Source: JAZGGS01 sp963714405
GTDB taxonomy: Bacteria > Bacteroidota > Ignavibacteria > Ignavibacteriales > Ignavibacteriaceae
Direction of reading: 5' to 3'
Assembly: GCA_963714405.1 (NCBI GenBank)
Contig: CAVQOH010000002.1
Location: 186,001-250,000, forward strand
DNA: 64,000 nt
This document shows positions 10,777-19,288 of this stretch, in pieces. Position 1 is the stretch's first letter. Each line of letters begins with the position of its first letter. Under the pieces are notes generated by a model, which was not told the origin of the DNA, did no database searches, and was given only the letters and a program-made list of their open reading frames with translations. Made by a program: the position numbers and the translations under genes.

Positions 10777-11892
10777 TTAACTCTTCTCCTTGATCACATA
10801 TTCTTTTTCATCCATTGAATTGTGAACAAGCATTTCTCCTAATAGCCCAACTGAAAAAAGCTGTACACCAACTATTATTAACAGCATGCCGAGGAAAATC
10901 ATAGGACGATTACTCAAAGGATAACCCTTAAGCCAGAGAACGGTTAGATAACCCAGAACGGCAACACCTGCGAGGAATGCTATCGCGCCAAAAAATCCAA
11001 AAAAATGCATAGGGCGTTTAATATAACGGGTAGCAAAGGTAACTGTAATAAGATCAACAAATCCTTTGAAGAACCTTGAAATTCCATATTTAGTTTTACC
11101 GTAGCGCCGAGGATGATGCTGCACGGGAACTTCTGTAATTTTAAAACCCTGCCACTTTGCTAAAACAGGAATATACCTGTGCATCTCCCCGTAAACTTTA
11201 ATATTCTCAATAACTTCTTTCCTGTAAGCTTTTAAGCCACAATTAAAATCATGTATTTTAATTCCACTAAAAATCCGAGTAATAAAGTTGAAAATTTTTG
11301 AAGAATATTTTTTAATAAAAGGGTCTCTTCGTTTTTTCTTCCAACCAGAACAAAGATCATATCCTTCATCTAACTTTTTAAGCAGGTTTGCTATTTCCTG
11401 CGGATCATCCTGAAGATCAGCATCCATTGTAACTACAGCATTTCCCTTGGCATTTTTAAATCCTACATGTAATGCTGCGGATTTTCCATGATTTTTCCTA
11501 AAGCTTATATACTTAAATCTCTTATCAACTTTACTGATTTCTTTAATCTGCTTTAATGAATCATCGTTGCTTCCATCATCAATAAAAAGTACTTCGTAAT
11601 CAATTTCCACTCTTCCCAGTGCTCTTTTTATATCATTAACCAAGGGTTTGATTGATTCTTCTTCATTATAAAGGGGAACAACAATTGAAATTTTTTTAAA
11701 GGAGGTTTTTACTTTGGCTGGATATCTTCCCTGGTTTTGTTTACCATAGTATCTTCTCCTTCTATTGTAGGTTTTTCTGTATCCGGTACCTTTTTGTCTT
11801 GAATCTCCCGAAGAATCCTTTTTGGGATCTGTTTGTTGAGTTTGGTTCGGAATATTTTGTTGCTGATCTTGATTTGCCAACTGTTTATTCAC
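10777..11892 (-). CDS. GT2 polyprenyl-phosphate glycosyltransferase with long Q/R-rich N-terminal tail
   Basis: A GtrB/ArnC/DPM1-type glycosyltransferase. The catalytic GT-A domain runs from about residue 67 (ISIVVPLYNEEES) through the metal-binding DADLQDDP. Two membrane helices at the C-terminus (about 290-350) match the enzymes that load a sugar on polyprenyl phosphate. Unusual is a 65-residue N-terminal tail: first Gln/Asn-rich (MNKQLANQDQQQNI), then Arg/Tyr-rich (YNRRRRYYGKQNQGRYP). It is the first gene of the minus-strand operon. It probably feeds sugar to the YfhO-like membrane protein that follows. Confidence 0.87.
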   Translation of the reverse strand: MNKQLANQDQQQNIPNQTQQTDPKKDSSGDSRQKGTGYRKTYNRRRRYYGKQNQGRYPAKVKTSFKKISIVVPLYNEEESIKPLVNDIKRALGRVEIDYEVLFIDDGSNDDSLKQIKEISKVDKRFKYISFRKNHGKSAALHVGFKNAKGNAVVTMDADLQDDPQEIANLLKKLDEGYDLCSGWKKKRRDPFIKKYSSKIFNFITRIFSGIKIHDFNCGLKAYRKEVIENIKVYGEMHRYIPVLAKWQGFKITEVPVQHHPRRYGKTKYGISRFFKGFVDLITVTFATRYIKRPMHFFGFFGAIAFLAGVAVLGYLTVLWLKGYPLSNRPMIFLGMLLIIVGVQLFSVGLLGEMLVHNSMDEKEYVIKEKS

Positions 11893-12002
11893 TTTTTGAA
11901 AAGAAAATTAAATTTAATCTAATATTCCCTCAAAAACAATTTGATATAAATCACCAATTAGAAAAAAGGTTAAGTTTTTGCCAAAATAATAACGATTTAA
12001 TC

Positions 12003-12031
12003 TTGACAAAATAGTATAGATAAACTAAATT
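12003..12031 (+). promoter_or_regulatory. Sigma-70-like promoter of the suf operon
   Basis: TTGACA at 12003-12008 and TAAATT at 12026-12031 are separated by exactly 17 bases. The pair lies about 57 bases upstream of the sufB start and points toward it. I found no clear operator for the Rrf2 regulator encoded at the end of the operon. Confidence 0.6.
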
Positions 12032-12087
12032 TACATATAAGGTAGATAAGATTATTACAACTGGTAAAATATATTAAAGAGAATTTA

Positions 12088-13536
12088 ATGAGTGATAAAG
12101 AATTAAAAAAAATAGAAGAAATTGCAAATAAGGAATACAAATACGGATTTGTAACAGATATTGAATCGGATAGTTTACCAAAGGGGCTTAATGAAGATAT
12201 AATCCGCCAGCTTTCTGCAATAAAAAATGAGCCTGAATTCATGCTGGAATTACGGTTAAAAGCTTTTCGCCATTGGGAAACTATGGAAGAACCGCACTGG
12301 CCAAATGTAAATTACCCACCTGTTGATTACCAGAATCTGAGATATTATTCAGCTCCAAAGAAAAAGCCAGATATTAAAAGTCTTGATGAAGTTGATCCAC
12401 AGCTATTAGAAACTTATAAAAAATTAGGCATTTCGTTGGATGAACAAAAAAGGTTAACCGGTATTGCCGTTGATGCAGTGTTTGATAGTGTTTCAGTAGC
12501 TACAACATTCAAAGAAAGTTTAAATGAATTAGGAATAATATTTTGCTCCTTTTCAGACGCGCTGAAAAATCATCCTGATCTTATAAAAAAATATTTGGGA
12601 ACCGTTGTACCATACACAGATAATTTTTATGCTGCTTTAAATTCTGCTGTATTCAGTGATGGTTCATTCGTTTACATTCCTAAGGGAGTTCGTTGCCCAA
12701 TGGAGCTTTCAACATACTTTAGAATAAATGCAGCAGAAACCGGTCAGTTTGAAAGAACTTTAATTGTTGCTGATGAAGGATCTTATGTAAGCTATCTTGA
12801 AGGATGTACTGCCCCAATAAGAGATGAAAACCAGTTGCATGCTGCAGTTGTAGAATTAATTACAATGGATAATGCACAAATAAAATATTCCACAGTGCAA
12901 AACTGGTATCCTGGTGATAAAGAAGGTAAAGGCGGTATTTATAATTTTGTAACAAAACGAGGTGCCTGTAGAGGAGAGAATTCAAAAATTTCCTGGACAC
13001 AGGTTGAAACTGGTTCCGCAATTACATGGAAATATCCAAGCTGCATTCTGCAGGGTGATAACTCTGTCGGAGAATTTTACTCCGTAGCACTTACAAACAA
13101 TTACCAGCAGGCAGATACCGGAACGAAAATGATTCATCTTGGAAAGAATACCAAAAGCACAATAATATCTAAAGGAATTTCTGCCGGTAAAAGCCAAAAC
13201 AGTTACCGAGGGCTTGTAAGAGTTGCTAAAAACGCAGATAATGCAAGAAATTTTTCGCAGTGCGATTCGCTGCTTCTAGGTGATAAATGCGGTGCTCATA
13301 CTTTTCCATACTTAGAAATTAATAATCCAAACGCTAAGGTAGAGCACGAAGCAACCACATCAAAAATTGGTGAAGACCAGCTATTCTACCTTAATCAAAG
13401 AGGTATTTCAACTGAAGATGCTATTGGATTAATTGTTAACGGTTATTGTAAAGAAGTTTTTGCAGAGCTTCCGATGGAATTTGCTGTAGAAGCTACAAAG
13501 TTGCTTAGTGTTAGTTTAGAAGGAAGTGTTGGATAA
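12088..13536 (+). CDS. sufB: Fe-S cluster scaffold subunit SufB
   Basis: SufB is the core scaffold of the SufBCD complex, where sulfur and iron are joined to a nascent Fe-S cluster in the cytosol. The C-terminal beta-helix motifs GDKCGAHTFPYLEINNPNAK and HEATTSKIGEDQLFYLNQRG are diagnostic, as is YIPKGVRCPMELSTYFRIN upstream. 482 residues is normal. It opens a plus-strand operon sufB-C-D-S-U-T. ATG at 12088 gives the normal SufB N-terminus (DKELKKIEEIANKEYKYGF). Confidence 0.97.
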   Translation: MSDKELKKIEEIANKEYKYGFVTDIESDSLPKGLNEDIIRQLSAIKNEPEFMLELRLKAFRHWETMEEPHWPNVNYPPVDYQNLRYYSAPKKKPDIKSLDEVDPQLLETYKKLGISLDEQKRLTGIAVDAVFDSVSVATTFKESLNELGIIFCSFSDALKNHPDLIKKYLGTVVPYTDNFYAALNSAVFSDGSFVYIPKGVRCPMELSTYFRINAAETGQFERTLIVADEGSYVSYLEGCTAPIRDENQLHAAVVELITMDNAQIKYSTVQNWYPGDKEGKGGIYNFVTKRGACRGENSKISWTQVETGSAITWKYPSCILQGDNSVGEFYSVALTNNYQQADTGTKMIHLGKNTKSTIISKGISAGKSQNSYRGLVRVAKNADNARNFSQCDSLLLGDKCGAHTFPYLEINNPNAKVEHEATTSKIGEDQLFYLNQRGISTEDAIGLIVNGYCKEVFAELPMEFAVEATKLLSVSLEGSVG

Positions 13537-13579
13537 AAATTCAAAAAGTAAAAATCAGAATTTAAAGGAAATATAAATA

Positions 13580-14345
13580 ATGTTAGATGTCAAGAATTTG
13601 CATGCAAGTGTAGAAGGTAAAGAAATATTAAAGGGTATAAACCTAAATGTAAAAGCAGGTGAAGTTCATGCTATTATGGGTCCTAATGGATCCGGGAAAA
13701 GCACACTCGCCCAGGTTTTAGCAGGTAAGGATGGTTATGATGTAACTGAAGGTGAAGTAAGCTACCTTGGTAAAAACTTACTGGATTTGCCGGCTGAAGA
13801 TAGAGCAAGAGAAGGCGTTTTTCTTGCATTTCAATATCCGGTTGAGATTCCGGGTGTGAGCAATACTAATCTTCTAAAAACTGCCTTAAATGAAATTAGA
13901 AAATACAATGGCGAAGAAGAACTGGACGCAATGGAATTTCTTTCCTTGATAAAAGAAAAAAGTAAATTGGTTGAATTGGATAAAGCATTTTTAAGCAGAT
14001 CAGTTAATGAAGGATTTTCAGGCGGAGAGAAAAAAAGAAATGAAATTTTCCAGATGGCAGTTTTGAAATCCTAAACTTTCAATACTTGATGAAACTGATT
14101 CCGGGCTCGATATTGATGCGTTAAAAATTGTTGCGAACGGTGTTAGCAAACTGAAAACGAAAGAGAATGCAACCATTGTAGTTACGCATTACCAGAGATT
14201 GCTGAATTTTATCATTCCAGATTTTGTACACGTTTTATATAAAGGTAGAATTGTTAAATCAGGTGGAAAAGAATTGGCTTTAGAGCTTGAAGAAAAAGGT
14301 TATGACTGGGTAAAAAACAGCTCAGAAGAAACAGTAGCAAATTAA
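13580..14345 (+). CDS. sufC: Fe-S assembly ATPase SufC, with a one-base insertion
   Basis: SufC is the ABC-type ATPase that drives the SufBD scaffold. Walker A is GPNGSGKST (about residues 35-43), the Q-loop AFQYPVEIPGV, the signature FSGGEKKRNEI, and Walker B SILDETDSGLD. The last lies in a different frame from the N-terminal half. The first frame stops at 14072-14074. Removing one A from the AAA near 14066-14068 turns VLKS-stop into VLNPKLSILDETDSG and restores a protein of about 254 residues, the normal length. The 766-base span is three-fold plus one. All catalytic motifs are preserved and the operon is intact, so a base-calling error is likelier than a real mutation. Confidence 0.93.
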
Positions 14346-14373
14346 TACGAATTAAGAAAGCAAAGCAATTTTA

Positions 14374-15690
14374 ATGAAATTGAATACAGAAATTAAGAAT
14401 TGGTACACAACTCAGTTCGATATTTTCGAAAAAAGATTAAATGGTGATAAATCTTCCTTTGTTCATCCATTAAGAATAGAAGCATTAAATAGGTTCGGTG
14501 AATTAGAATTTCCGACTCAAAAAGATGAAGAGTGGAAATACACAAATATTTCCCCGCTGTTAAAACATAGTTTTTTACCCGCTGCAGAGAAATCTTTTGT
14601 TAATAACGAGTTTGTTAAATCAAACTTGTTTAATGAAAACGAACACAGCTTAATAGTTTTTATTAACGGACATTATGCTGAAGAACATTCGAAGCTTAAA
14701 GATCTTCCGGATGGAGTAATTGTAAGAAGCATTGCAAAGGAAATTAATAACGAATCGCCTTTGATAAAAAAATATTTTAGCAAATTTGCAGATCATAAAA
14801 ACCAGATTTTTACTGCTCTTAGTACTGCTTATACTGAGGATGGTGCATTCATTTATATCCCCGATGGAAAGATAGTAGAAGAACCTATACACCTACTCTT
14901 TATTACGAATTCAAAGGGTCAGAAATTATTAACACAGCCAAGAAATCTTTTTGTTGCTGGAAAGAATTCCAGGGTTTCTATAATTGAACACTACGTGACC
15001 ACTGAGGAAAATATATACTTTACAAATACTGTAACAGAAATAGTTGCAGATGAAGATTCAATTGTAAATCATGTAAAACTTCAGGAAGAAAGCCTAAACT
15101 CGTTTCATATTGCAAGAATGGAAGTTGATCAGGAAAAAAATTCATACTTTTCTTCTCACTCAATTTCAACAGGGGCAGAACTAACAAGGAATGATTTTAA
15201 TGCACGATTTAACAATGAGGGCGGCGAGTGTACGCTTAATGGTTTGTATATGATTGAAGGAAAACAATTGTTTGATGCACACACCTTAATTGATCACGCA
15301 AAACCACATTGTAACAGCCATGAGCATTATAAAGGAATTCTCAATGATCAATCTCGAGGAGTGTTTAACGGGAAAGTTATTGTAAGACCTGATGCGCAAA
15401 AAACAAATGCCTTCCAGGAAAACAACAACATTCTTCTTTCCGGTGATGCAATGGTAAATACAAAACCACAGCTCGAGATTTTTGCAGATGATGTAAAATG
15501 TTCACACGGTGCAACTATTGGGCAACTGGATGAAGATGCAAGGTTTTATCTCAAATCAAGAGGAATAGGTGAAGAAGCCGGAAAAACTATTTTACTTCAT
15601 GCATTTGCCAGTGATGTGATTACATCGATTAATAATGAATCACTTCGCAACTATATTGAAAAAATTATTACTGAACGGTTTAATCAATAA
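14374..15690 (+). CDS. sufD: Fe-S assembly protein SufD
   Basis: SufD is the SufB paralogue that forms the SufB-SufD heterodimer and helps iron entry. The diagnostic C-terminal motif is VKCSHGATIGQLDEDARFYLKSRGI, including the conserved histidine of the SufB-SufD interface. The N-terminal helical part includes PTQKDEEWKYTNISPL. Its 438 residues are normal. It starts 28 bases after the restored sufC stop and is co-transcribed. Nothing unusual is seen. Confidence 0.95.
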   Translation: MKLNTEIKNWYTTQFDIFEKRLNGDKSSFVHPLRIEALNRFGELEFPTQKDEEWKYTNISPLLKHSFLPAAEKSFVNNEFVKSNLFNENEHSLIVFINGHYAEEHSKLKDLPDGVIVRSIAKEINNESPLIKKYFSKFADHKNQIFTALSTAYTEDGAFIYIPDGKIVEEPIHLLFITNSKGQKLLTQPRNLFVAGKNSRVSIIEHYVTTEENIYFTNTVTEIVADEDSIVNHVKLQEESLNSFHIARMEVDQEKNSYFSSHSISTGAELTRNDFNARFNNEGGECTLNGLYMIEGKQLFDAHTLIDHAKPHCNSHEHYKGILNDQSRGVFNGKVIVRPDAQKTNAFQENNNILLSGDAMVNTKPQLEIFADDVKCSHGATIGQLDEDARFYLKSRGIGEEAGKTILLHAFASDVITSINNESLRNYIEKIITERFNQ

Positions 15691-15703
15691 CGGTTAAAAT
15701 ATA

Positions 15704-16963
15704 ATGAAAAGCAACACAGCGGTTGAGGAAATAACACAAAAAAAACTATATGATGTGTACAAAATCAGGGATGATTTTCCTATCCTAAAAATAAAAGTGC
15801 ATAATAAGCAGCTGGTTTATCTTGATAGTGCTGCAACTTCACAAAAACCAAATATTGTGATAGATCGTGTTAATAAATATTATTCAACAATGAACTCGAA
15901 CATTCATCGCGGAGTGCATGCGTTAAGCGGTGTTTCTACTGAAGCTTTTGAAACTGCAAGAATAATTATTAAACGATTTATAAATGCTTTGGGTAAAAAT
16001 GAAATAATTTTTACGCGCGGTACAACTGAATCAATAAATCTTGTTGCACAAACTTATGGAAGGTCTAATGTTAATGCAGGTGATGAGATAATAATCTCCC
16101 ACATGGAACATCATTCAAACATTGTTCCCTGGCAGATGCTCTGTAAAGAAAAAAATGCAAAGCTTAGAGTAATACCGATTAATGACAAAGGTGAAATTAT
16201 TTATGAGGAATTTGAAAAACTTGTAAATGAAAAAACTAAACTCGTTTCTGTAGTTTACGTTTCAAATTCACTTGGAACAGTAAATCCAGTTAAAAAAATT
16301 ATTGATTATGCTCATCAGTTTAGTATTCCTGTTTTAATTGATGGGGCACAAGCGGTTAATCATTTACCTATTGATGTTAGAGAACTTGATTGCGATTTCT
16401 TTGCATTCTCAGGACACAAGATTTACGGACCGACTGGTATTGGTGTCTTATATGGCAAAATTGATCTGCTCGAAGCTATGCCTCCATTTATGGGTGGCGG
16501 AGATATGATTAGTAAAGTAACATTTGAAGAAACCACTTATAATGATCTTCCGTATAAATTTGAAGCCGGAACTCCTGATATAGCGGGTGCAATTGGCTTA
16601 GGTGCTGCAATTGATTATGTATCAAATATCGGAATGGAAAGTATAGGAAAGCATGAATCAGAATTACTAAAGTATGCGACACAAAAAGTTGCTAGTATAC
16701 CTGGTTTAAGAATTATTGGTAATGCAAAAGAAAAAATGAGTGTGCTTTCGTTCGTTTTGGAAAATATTCATCCGCACGATATAGGAACATTTTTAGATTT
16801 TGAGGGAGTTGCAATAAGAACAGGTCATCATTGCACACAACCTGTGATGGCTAGATTCGGAATTCCTGCAACATCACGAGCTTCGTTTGCAATGTATAAT
16901 ACGATGGAAGAGGTTGATATTCTTGTTGAAGGCTTAAACAAAATAGTTGAGGTATTTGGATAA
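15704..16963 (+). CDS. sufS: Group II cysteine desulfurase SufS
   Basis: SufS takes sulfur from cysteine, leaving a persulfide on its active-site cysteine. PLP lysine is in FSGHKIYGPTGIGVLYG and the catalytic cysteine in RTGHHCTQPVM. The N-terminus has the usual DFPILKIKVHNKQLVYLDSAATSQKP, preceded by an extra stretch of about 25 residues (MKSNTAVEEITQKKLYDVYK). Its 419 residues fit the SufS/CsdA group. The stop codon overlaps the sufU start by one base, so translation is likely coupled; SufS passes sulfur to SufU. Confidence 0.96.
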   Translation: MKSNTAVEEITQKKLYDVYKIRDDFPILKIKVHNKQLVYLDSAATSQKPNIVIDRVNKYYSTMNSNIHRGVHALSGVSTEAFETARIIIKRFINALGKNEIIFTRGTTESINLVAQTYGRSNVNAGDEIIISHMEHHSNIVPWQMLCKEKNAKLRVIPINDKGEIIYEEFEKLVNEKTKLVSVVYVSNSLGTVNPVKKIIDYAHQFSIPVLIDGAQAVNHLPIDVRELDCDFFAFSGHKIYGPTGIGVLYGKIDLLEAMPPFMGGGDMISKVTFEETTYNDLPYKFEAGTPDIAGAIGLGAAIDYVSNIGMESIGKHESELLKYATQKVASIPGLRIIGNAKEKMSVLSFVLENIHPHDIGTFLDFEGVAIRTGHHCTQPVMARFGIPATSRASFAMYNTMEEVDILVEGLNKIVEVFG

Positions 16964-17418
16964 TGGATGCTGAATTAAAAGAACTGTACCAGCAGGTTAT
17001 TCTTGATCACAATAAAAGCCCCAGAAATTTTAGAAAGATGGAAAACTCATCCTCTAAAGCAGAAGGATTTAATCCGCTTTGTGGAGATCATATAGATGTT
17101 TTTGTTTTAATCGAAGATAACGTTGTAAAAGATATTTCCTTTAGTGGTGAAGGTTGTGCAATTTCAAAAGCTTCTGCTTCTGTGATGACATCTCTATTAA
17201 AGGGTAAAACCAAGGAAGATGCCGAAAAACTGTTTAATAAATTCCACGATCTTGTTACTGGGAAACTAGGTGAAAATATTGATATTGAAGATCTTGGCAA
17301 ACTGGCTGTATTCGCAGGTGTGCATGAGTTCCCGGTAAGGGTTAAGTGTGCATCCCTTGCATGGCATACCATGATGTCCGCAATCGGGAATGAAAAGAAA
17401 AATGTTACAACAGAATAA
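16963..17418 (+). CDS. sufU: Sulfur acceptor protein SufU
   Basis: SufU is the zinc-bound sulfur-transfer partner of SufS in systems without SufE. The metal-ligand and sulfur-carrying cysteines are visible in FNPLCGDHIDVF, EGCAISKASASVM and RVKCASLAWHTM. The roughly 19-residue insert that separates SufU from IscU is suggested by the KFHDLVTGKLGENIDIEDLGKL segment. Length 151. The start ATG is joined to the sufS stop (TAATG). The order sufS-sufU is typical of Firmicutes-like and Bacteroidota suf operons. Confidence 0.94.
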   Translation: MDAELKELYQQVILDHNKSPRNFRKMENSSSKAEGFNPLCGDHIDVFVLIEDNVVKDISFSGEGCAISKASASVMTSLLKGKTKEDAEKLFNKFHDLVTGKLGENIDIEDLGKLAVFAGVHEFPVRVKCASLAWHTMMSAIGNEKKNVTTE

Positions 17419-17429
17419 ACTTTTAGAAA

Positions 17430-17750
17430 ATGGCAGAACTGAATAAAAAAAAATTAGAAGAAAAAATTGTAGAAGTTTTAAAAACTTGCTACGATCCGGA
17501 AATACCTGTTGATATTTTTGAACTTGGATTGATTTATGAAATTGAAATAGATGATGAGGTAAACGTTATTATTAAGATGACGCTTACATCACCGGCTTGC
17601 CCTGTTGCAGGTTCACTTCCACCCGAAGTTGAAGCTAAAGTGGCTTCAATAAATGAAGTGAAGAGTGCTAAAATCGAGTTGGTTTGGTCTCCTCCCTGGG
17701 ATAAAGATATGATGAGTGAAGAAGCCAAACTTAATTTGGGATTTTTATAA
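17430..17750 (+). CDS. sufT: SufT / MIP18-type DUF59 Fe-S maturation factor
   Basis: A 106-residue MIP18 (DUF59) domain protein. The hallmarks are CYDPEIPVDIFELGLIYEI and TLTSPACPVAGSLPPEVE, which includes the reactive cysteine of the family. SufT proteins help load Fe-S clusters onto target proteins after assembly. It lies 11 bases after sufU and before the bacilliredoxin-like gene. The C-terminus keeps the usual VWSPPWDKDMMSEEAKLNLG segment. Confidence 0.93.
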   Translation: MAELNKKKLEEKIVEVLKTCYDPEIPVDIFELGLIYEIEIDDEVNVIIKMTLTSPACPVAGSLPPEVEAKVASINEVKSAKIELVWSPPWDKDMMSEEAKLNLGFL

Positions 17751-17772
17751 TAGATATAATAAAGGAGAATAG

Positions 17773-18309
17773 ATGTTTGAAGTAAATCAAAATGCACCCA
17801 TGTATGATCAGAATGCTGTGCAGCATATGCGTGATGAACTTGTTGCTGTCGGTTTTACTGAGTTACTAAGTAAAGACGAAGCAGAAAAAGCAATAAATAA
17901 AAATGATGATAAAACGAGTTTAGTGATGATAAATTCTGTTTGCGGATGCGCCGCAGGAACTGCAAGACCTGGTATTTCACTTGCATTACAAAATGATGTA
18001 ATACCGGATAAACTTTATACAGGATTTGCAGGGCAGGAGAAAGAGGCAGTTCAAAAAATAAGGGAGTTGGCGGTTGGTTTTCCTCCATCATCACCTAGTG
18101 TTGCACTCTTCAAAAATGGAAAACTTATACACTTTATGCAGAGACATGAAATTGAAGGAAAAATGCCCGAAGAAATTTCAGGTTACTGGAGAGAAATTTT
18201 TAATAAACATTGCACGAACAAGGGACCTTCAATTTCACCAGAAAACTTTGCTAAGGTAATGCATGCCAAAACTTGTGGTTCAAAAATTCCTTTATTCAAC
18301 AGTCAATAA
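17773..18309 (+). CDS. Bacilliredoxin-like (BrxA/BrxB, YphP/YqiW family) protein
   Basis: A thioredoxin-fold protein with the CxC active site of the BrxA/BrxB family: SVCGCAAGTARPG, cysteines at residues 57 and 59. These proteins remove bacillithiol from mixed disulfides or act as disulfide isomerases. It begins after a strong AAAGGAGAA Shine-Dalgarno and continues the suf operon. At 178 residues it is longer than the roughly 145 usual for BrxA. The extra C-terminal part carries Cys147 and Cys168 in KHCTNKG and AKTCGSK. The place in a suf operon suggests protection or repair of the thiols used in sulfur transfer; this is inference. Confidence 0.9.
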   Translation: MFEVNQNAPMYDQNAVQHMRDELVAVGFTELLSKDEAEKAINKNDDKTSLVMINSVCGCAAGTARPGISLALQNDVIPDKLYTGFAGQEKEAVQKIRELAVGFPPSSPSVALFKNGKLIHFMQRHEIEGKMPEEISGYWREIFNKHCTNKGPSISPENFAKVMHAKTCGSKIPLFNSQ

Positions 18310-18319
18310 ATTTTAGAAA

Positions 18320-18799
18320 ATGAAATTCAGCACACAGGAAGAATATGGATTGAGACTTTTATTGCGCATTGCGAAAAGCGATTCACCTAATGGTCTAACC
18401 ATTCCTGAAATAAGTGAAATGGAAGGACTATCTACCTCGAACGTTGCAAAAATTTTACGAATGATGCGACTTGCCGGTTTTATTGAAAGTGCGAGAGGAC
18501 AAACCGGCGGACATAAGCTGAAAAAACCAACCGATCAAATACTTGTGGGAGACGTATTAACTGCATTGGGCGGAAAGTTATATGAATCAGGATTTTGTGA
18601 TACGCATTCAGGAATAGAAATCATCTGCACCAACTCTATTGATTGCAGCATACGTTCTTTATGGAAAACCGTTCAAAATATTTTGGATGAAGTGCTAAGT
18701 AAAATTTCTCTGCAGGATCTTCTTGGAAAGGAAGAAGATGTAGAAATTCTCGTAGCAAACTTTGCAAAAAAACTAGAGCAAAAATTTGCCCAAAATTAA
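18320..18799 (+). CDS. Rrf2-family regulator with IscR-like cysteine triad
   Basis: A 159-residue Rrf2 winged-helix regulator. The N-terminal helix-turn-helix includes FSTQEEYGLRLLLRIAK and LSTSNVAKILRMMRLAGFIESARG. The region that binds an Fe-S cluster in IscR has three cysteines here, at about 93, 103 and 109 (GFCDTHSG, IICTNSIDCS). It can therefore plausibly sense Fe-S status and control the suf operon, of which it is the last gene. Many IscR and SufR genes come first in their operon; here it is last. Target sites were not found by eye. Confidence 0.9.
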   Translation: MKFSTQEEYGLRLLLRIAKSDSPNGLTIPEISEMEGLSTSNVAKILRMMRLAGFIESARGQTGGHKLKKPTDQILVGDVLTALGGKLYESGFCDTHSGIEIICTNSIDCSIRSLWKTVQNILDEVLSKISLQDLLGKEEDVEILVANFAKKLEQKFAQN

Positions 18800-18808
18800 T
18801 TTGAACGT

Positions 18809-19141
18809 TTATTCATTTTCATTTTTTAAGTAACCATCTTTTATCAAACTATCAAACGATCTATACACAATTATTTCAACTTCATTTGAATGATAATATC
18901 CCCTTGAAATAATCTTTACTCCGTTAACCTCCATATCCAATCTTACATCAGCATACAATCTGTCCTCCGCAATCAAATCAGATTCGATTTTCTTTTTCTT
19001 TTCAGGAACATTTGATAAAGCCCAATAAATTCCTTTCTTAGCATTTTGGTAAGCGTAATCAATATCACTCTCTAATTTTTCCTGGCTAAAATTGATAGGT
19101 GTTAAGAATGTAAAAACTGATAGAAGTATTAATGCCCGCAT
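18809..19141 (-). CDS. Small secreted protein of unknown function
   Basis: 110 residues with a clear signal peptide (MRALILLSVFTFLTPINFSQ). The mature part is charged (DYAYQNAKKGIYWALSNVPEKKKKIESDLIAEDRLYADVRLDMEVNGVKIISRGYYHSNEVEIIVYRS, positions about 26-95) and has no cysteine. I do not recognise a family. It is transcribed toward the Rrf2 gene, with the two stops only nine bases apart and no terminator visible between them. It looks like a real gene because of the signal peptide and normal base usage. Confidence 0.7.
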   Translation of the reverse strand: MRALILLSVFTFLTPINFSQEKLESDIDYAYQNAKKGIYWALSNVPEKKKKIESDLIAEDRLYADVRLDMEVNGVKIISRGYYHSNEVEIIVYRSFDSLIKDGYLKNENE

Positions 19142-19230
19142 CGTTAACCCTCAAATTTTTATTTAAATATTAGGAATATTTTCTGTGAATGACAATAGTC
19201 TTCACAAGCCTAAGCTCCCGAAACGGGGAC

Positions 19231-19259
19231 TTGACAAATAGTTTTATAAATTATATATT
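19231..19259 (+). promoter_or_regulatory. Promoter of the TetR-efflux operon
   Basis: TTGACA (19231-19236), a 17-base spacer and TATATT (19254-19259) form a near-consensus sigma-70 promoter. The expected transcript start is near 19266, inside the operator described next and about 23 bases before the regulator's ATG. Confidence 0.8.
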
Positions 19260-19260
19260 G

Positions 19261-19286
19261 GAAACTATAAAAACGATTATAGTTTC
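19261..19286 (+). promoter_or_regulatory. TetR operator: perfect inverted repeat over the transcription start
   Basis: GAAACTATAA and TTATAGTTTC are perfect 10-base inverted arms with a six-base spacer. They begin two bases after the -10 box and end three bases before the ATG of the TetR-family gene. This is the classic place for autorepression. No Shine-Dalgarno is visible in the short leader. Confidence 0.8.
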
Positions 19287-19288
19287 TT

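Noticed and set aside
11799..12014. 71-residue frame on the plus strand before sufB
   Set aside because: It lies opposite the GT2 start region and over the suf promoter; it looks like a chance frame.
19212..19225. CCCG-AAA-CGGG hairpin upstream of the TetR promoter
   Set aside because: The stem is only four bases, has no T run and does not lie downstream of a gene on either strand in a useful way.
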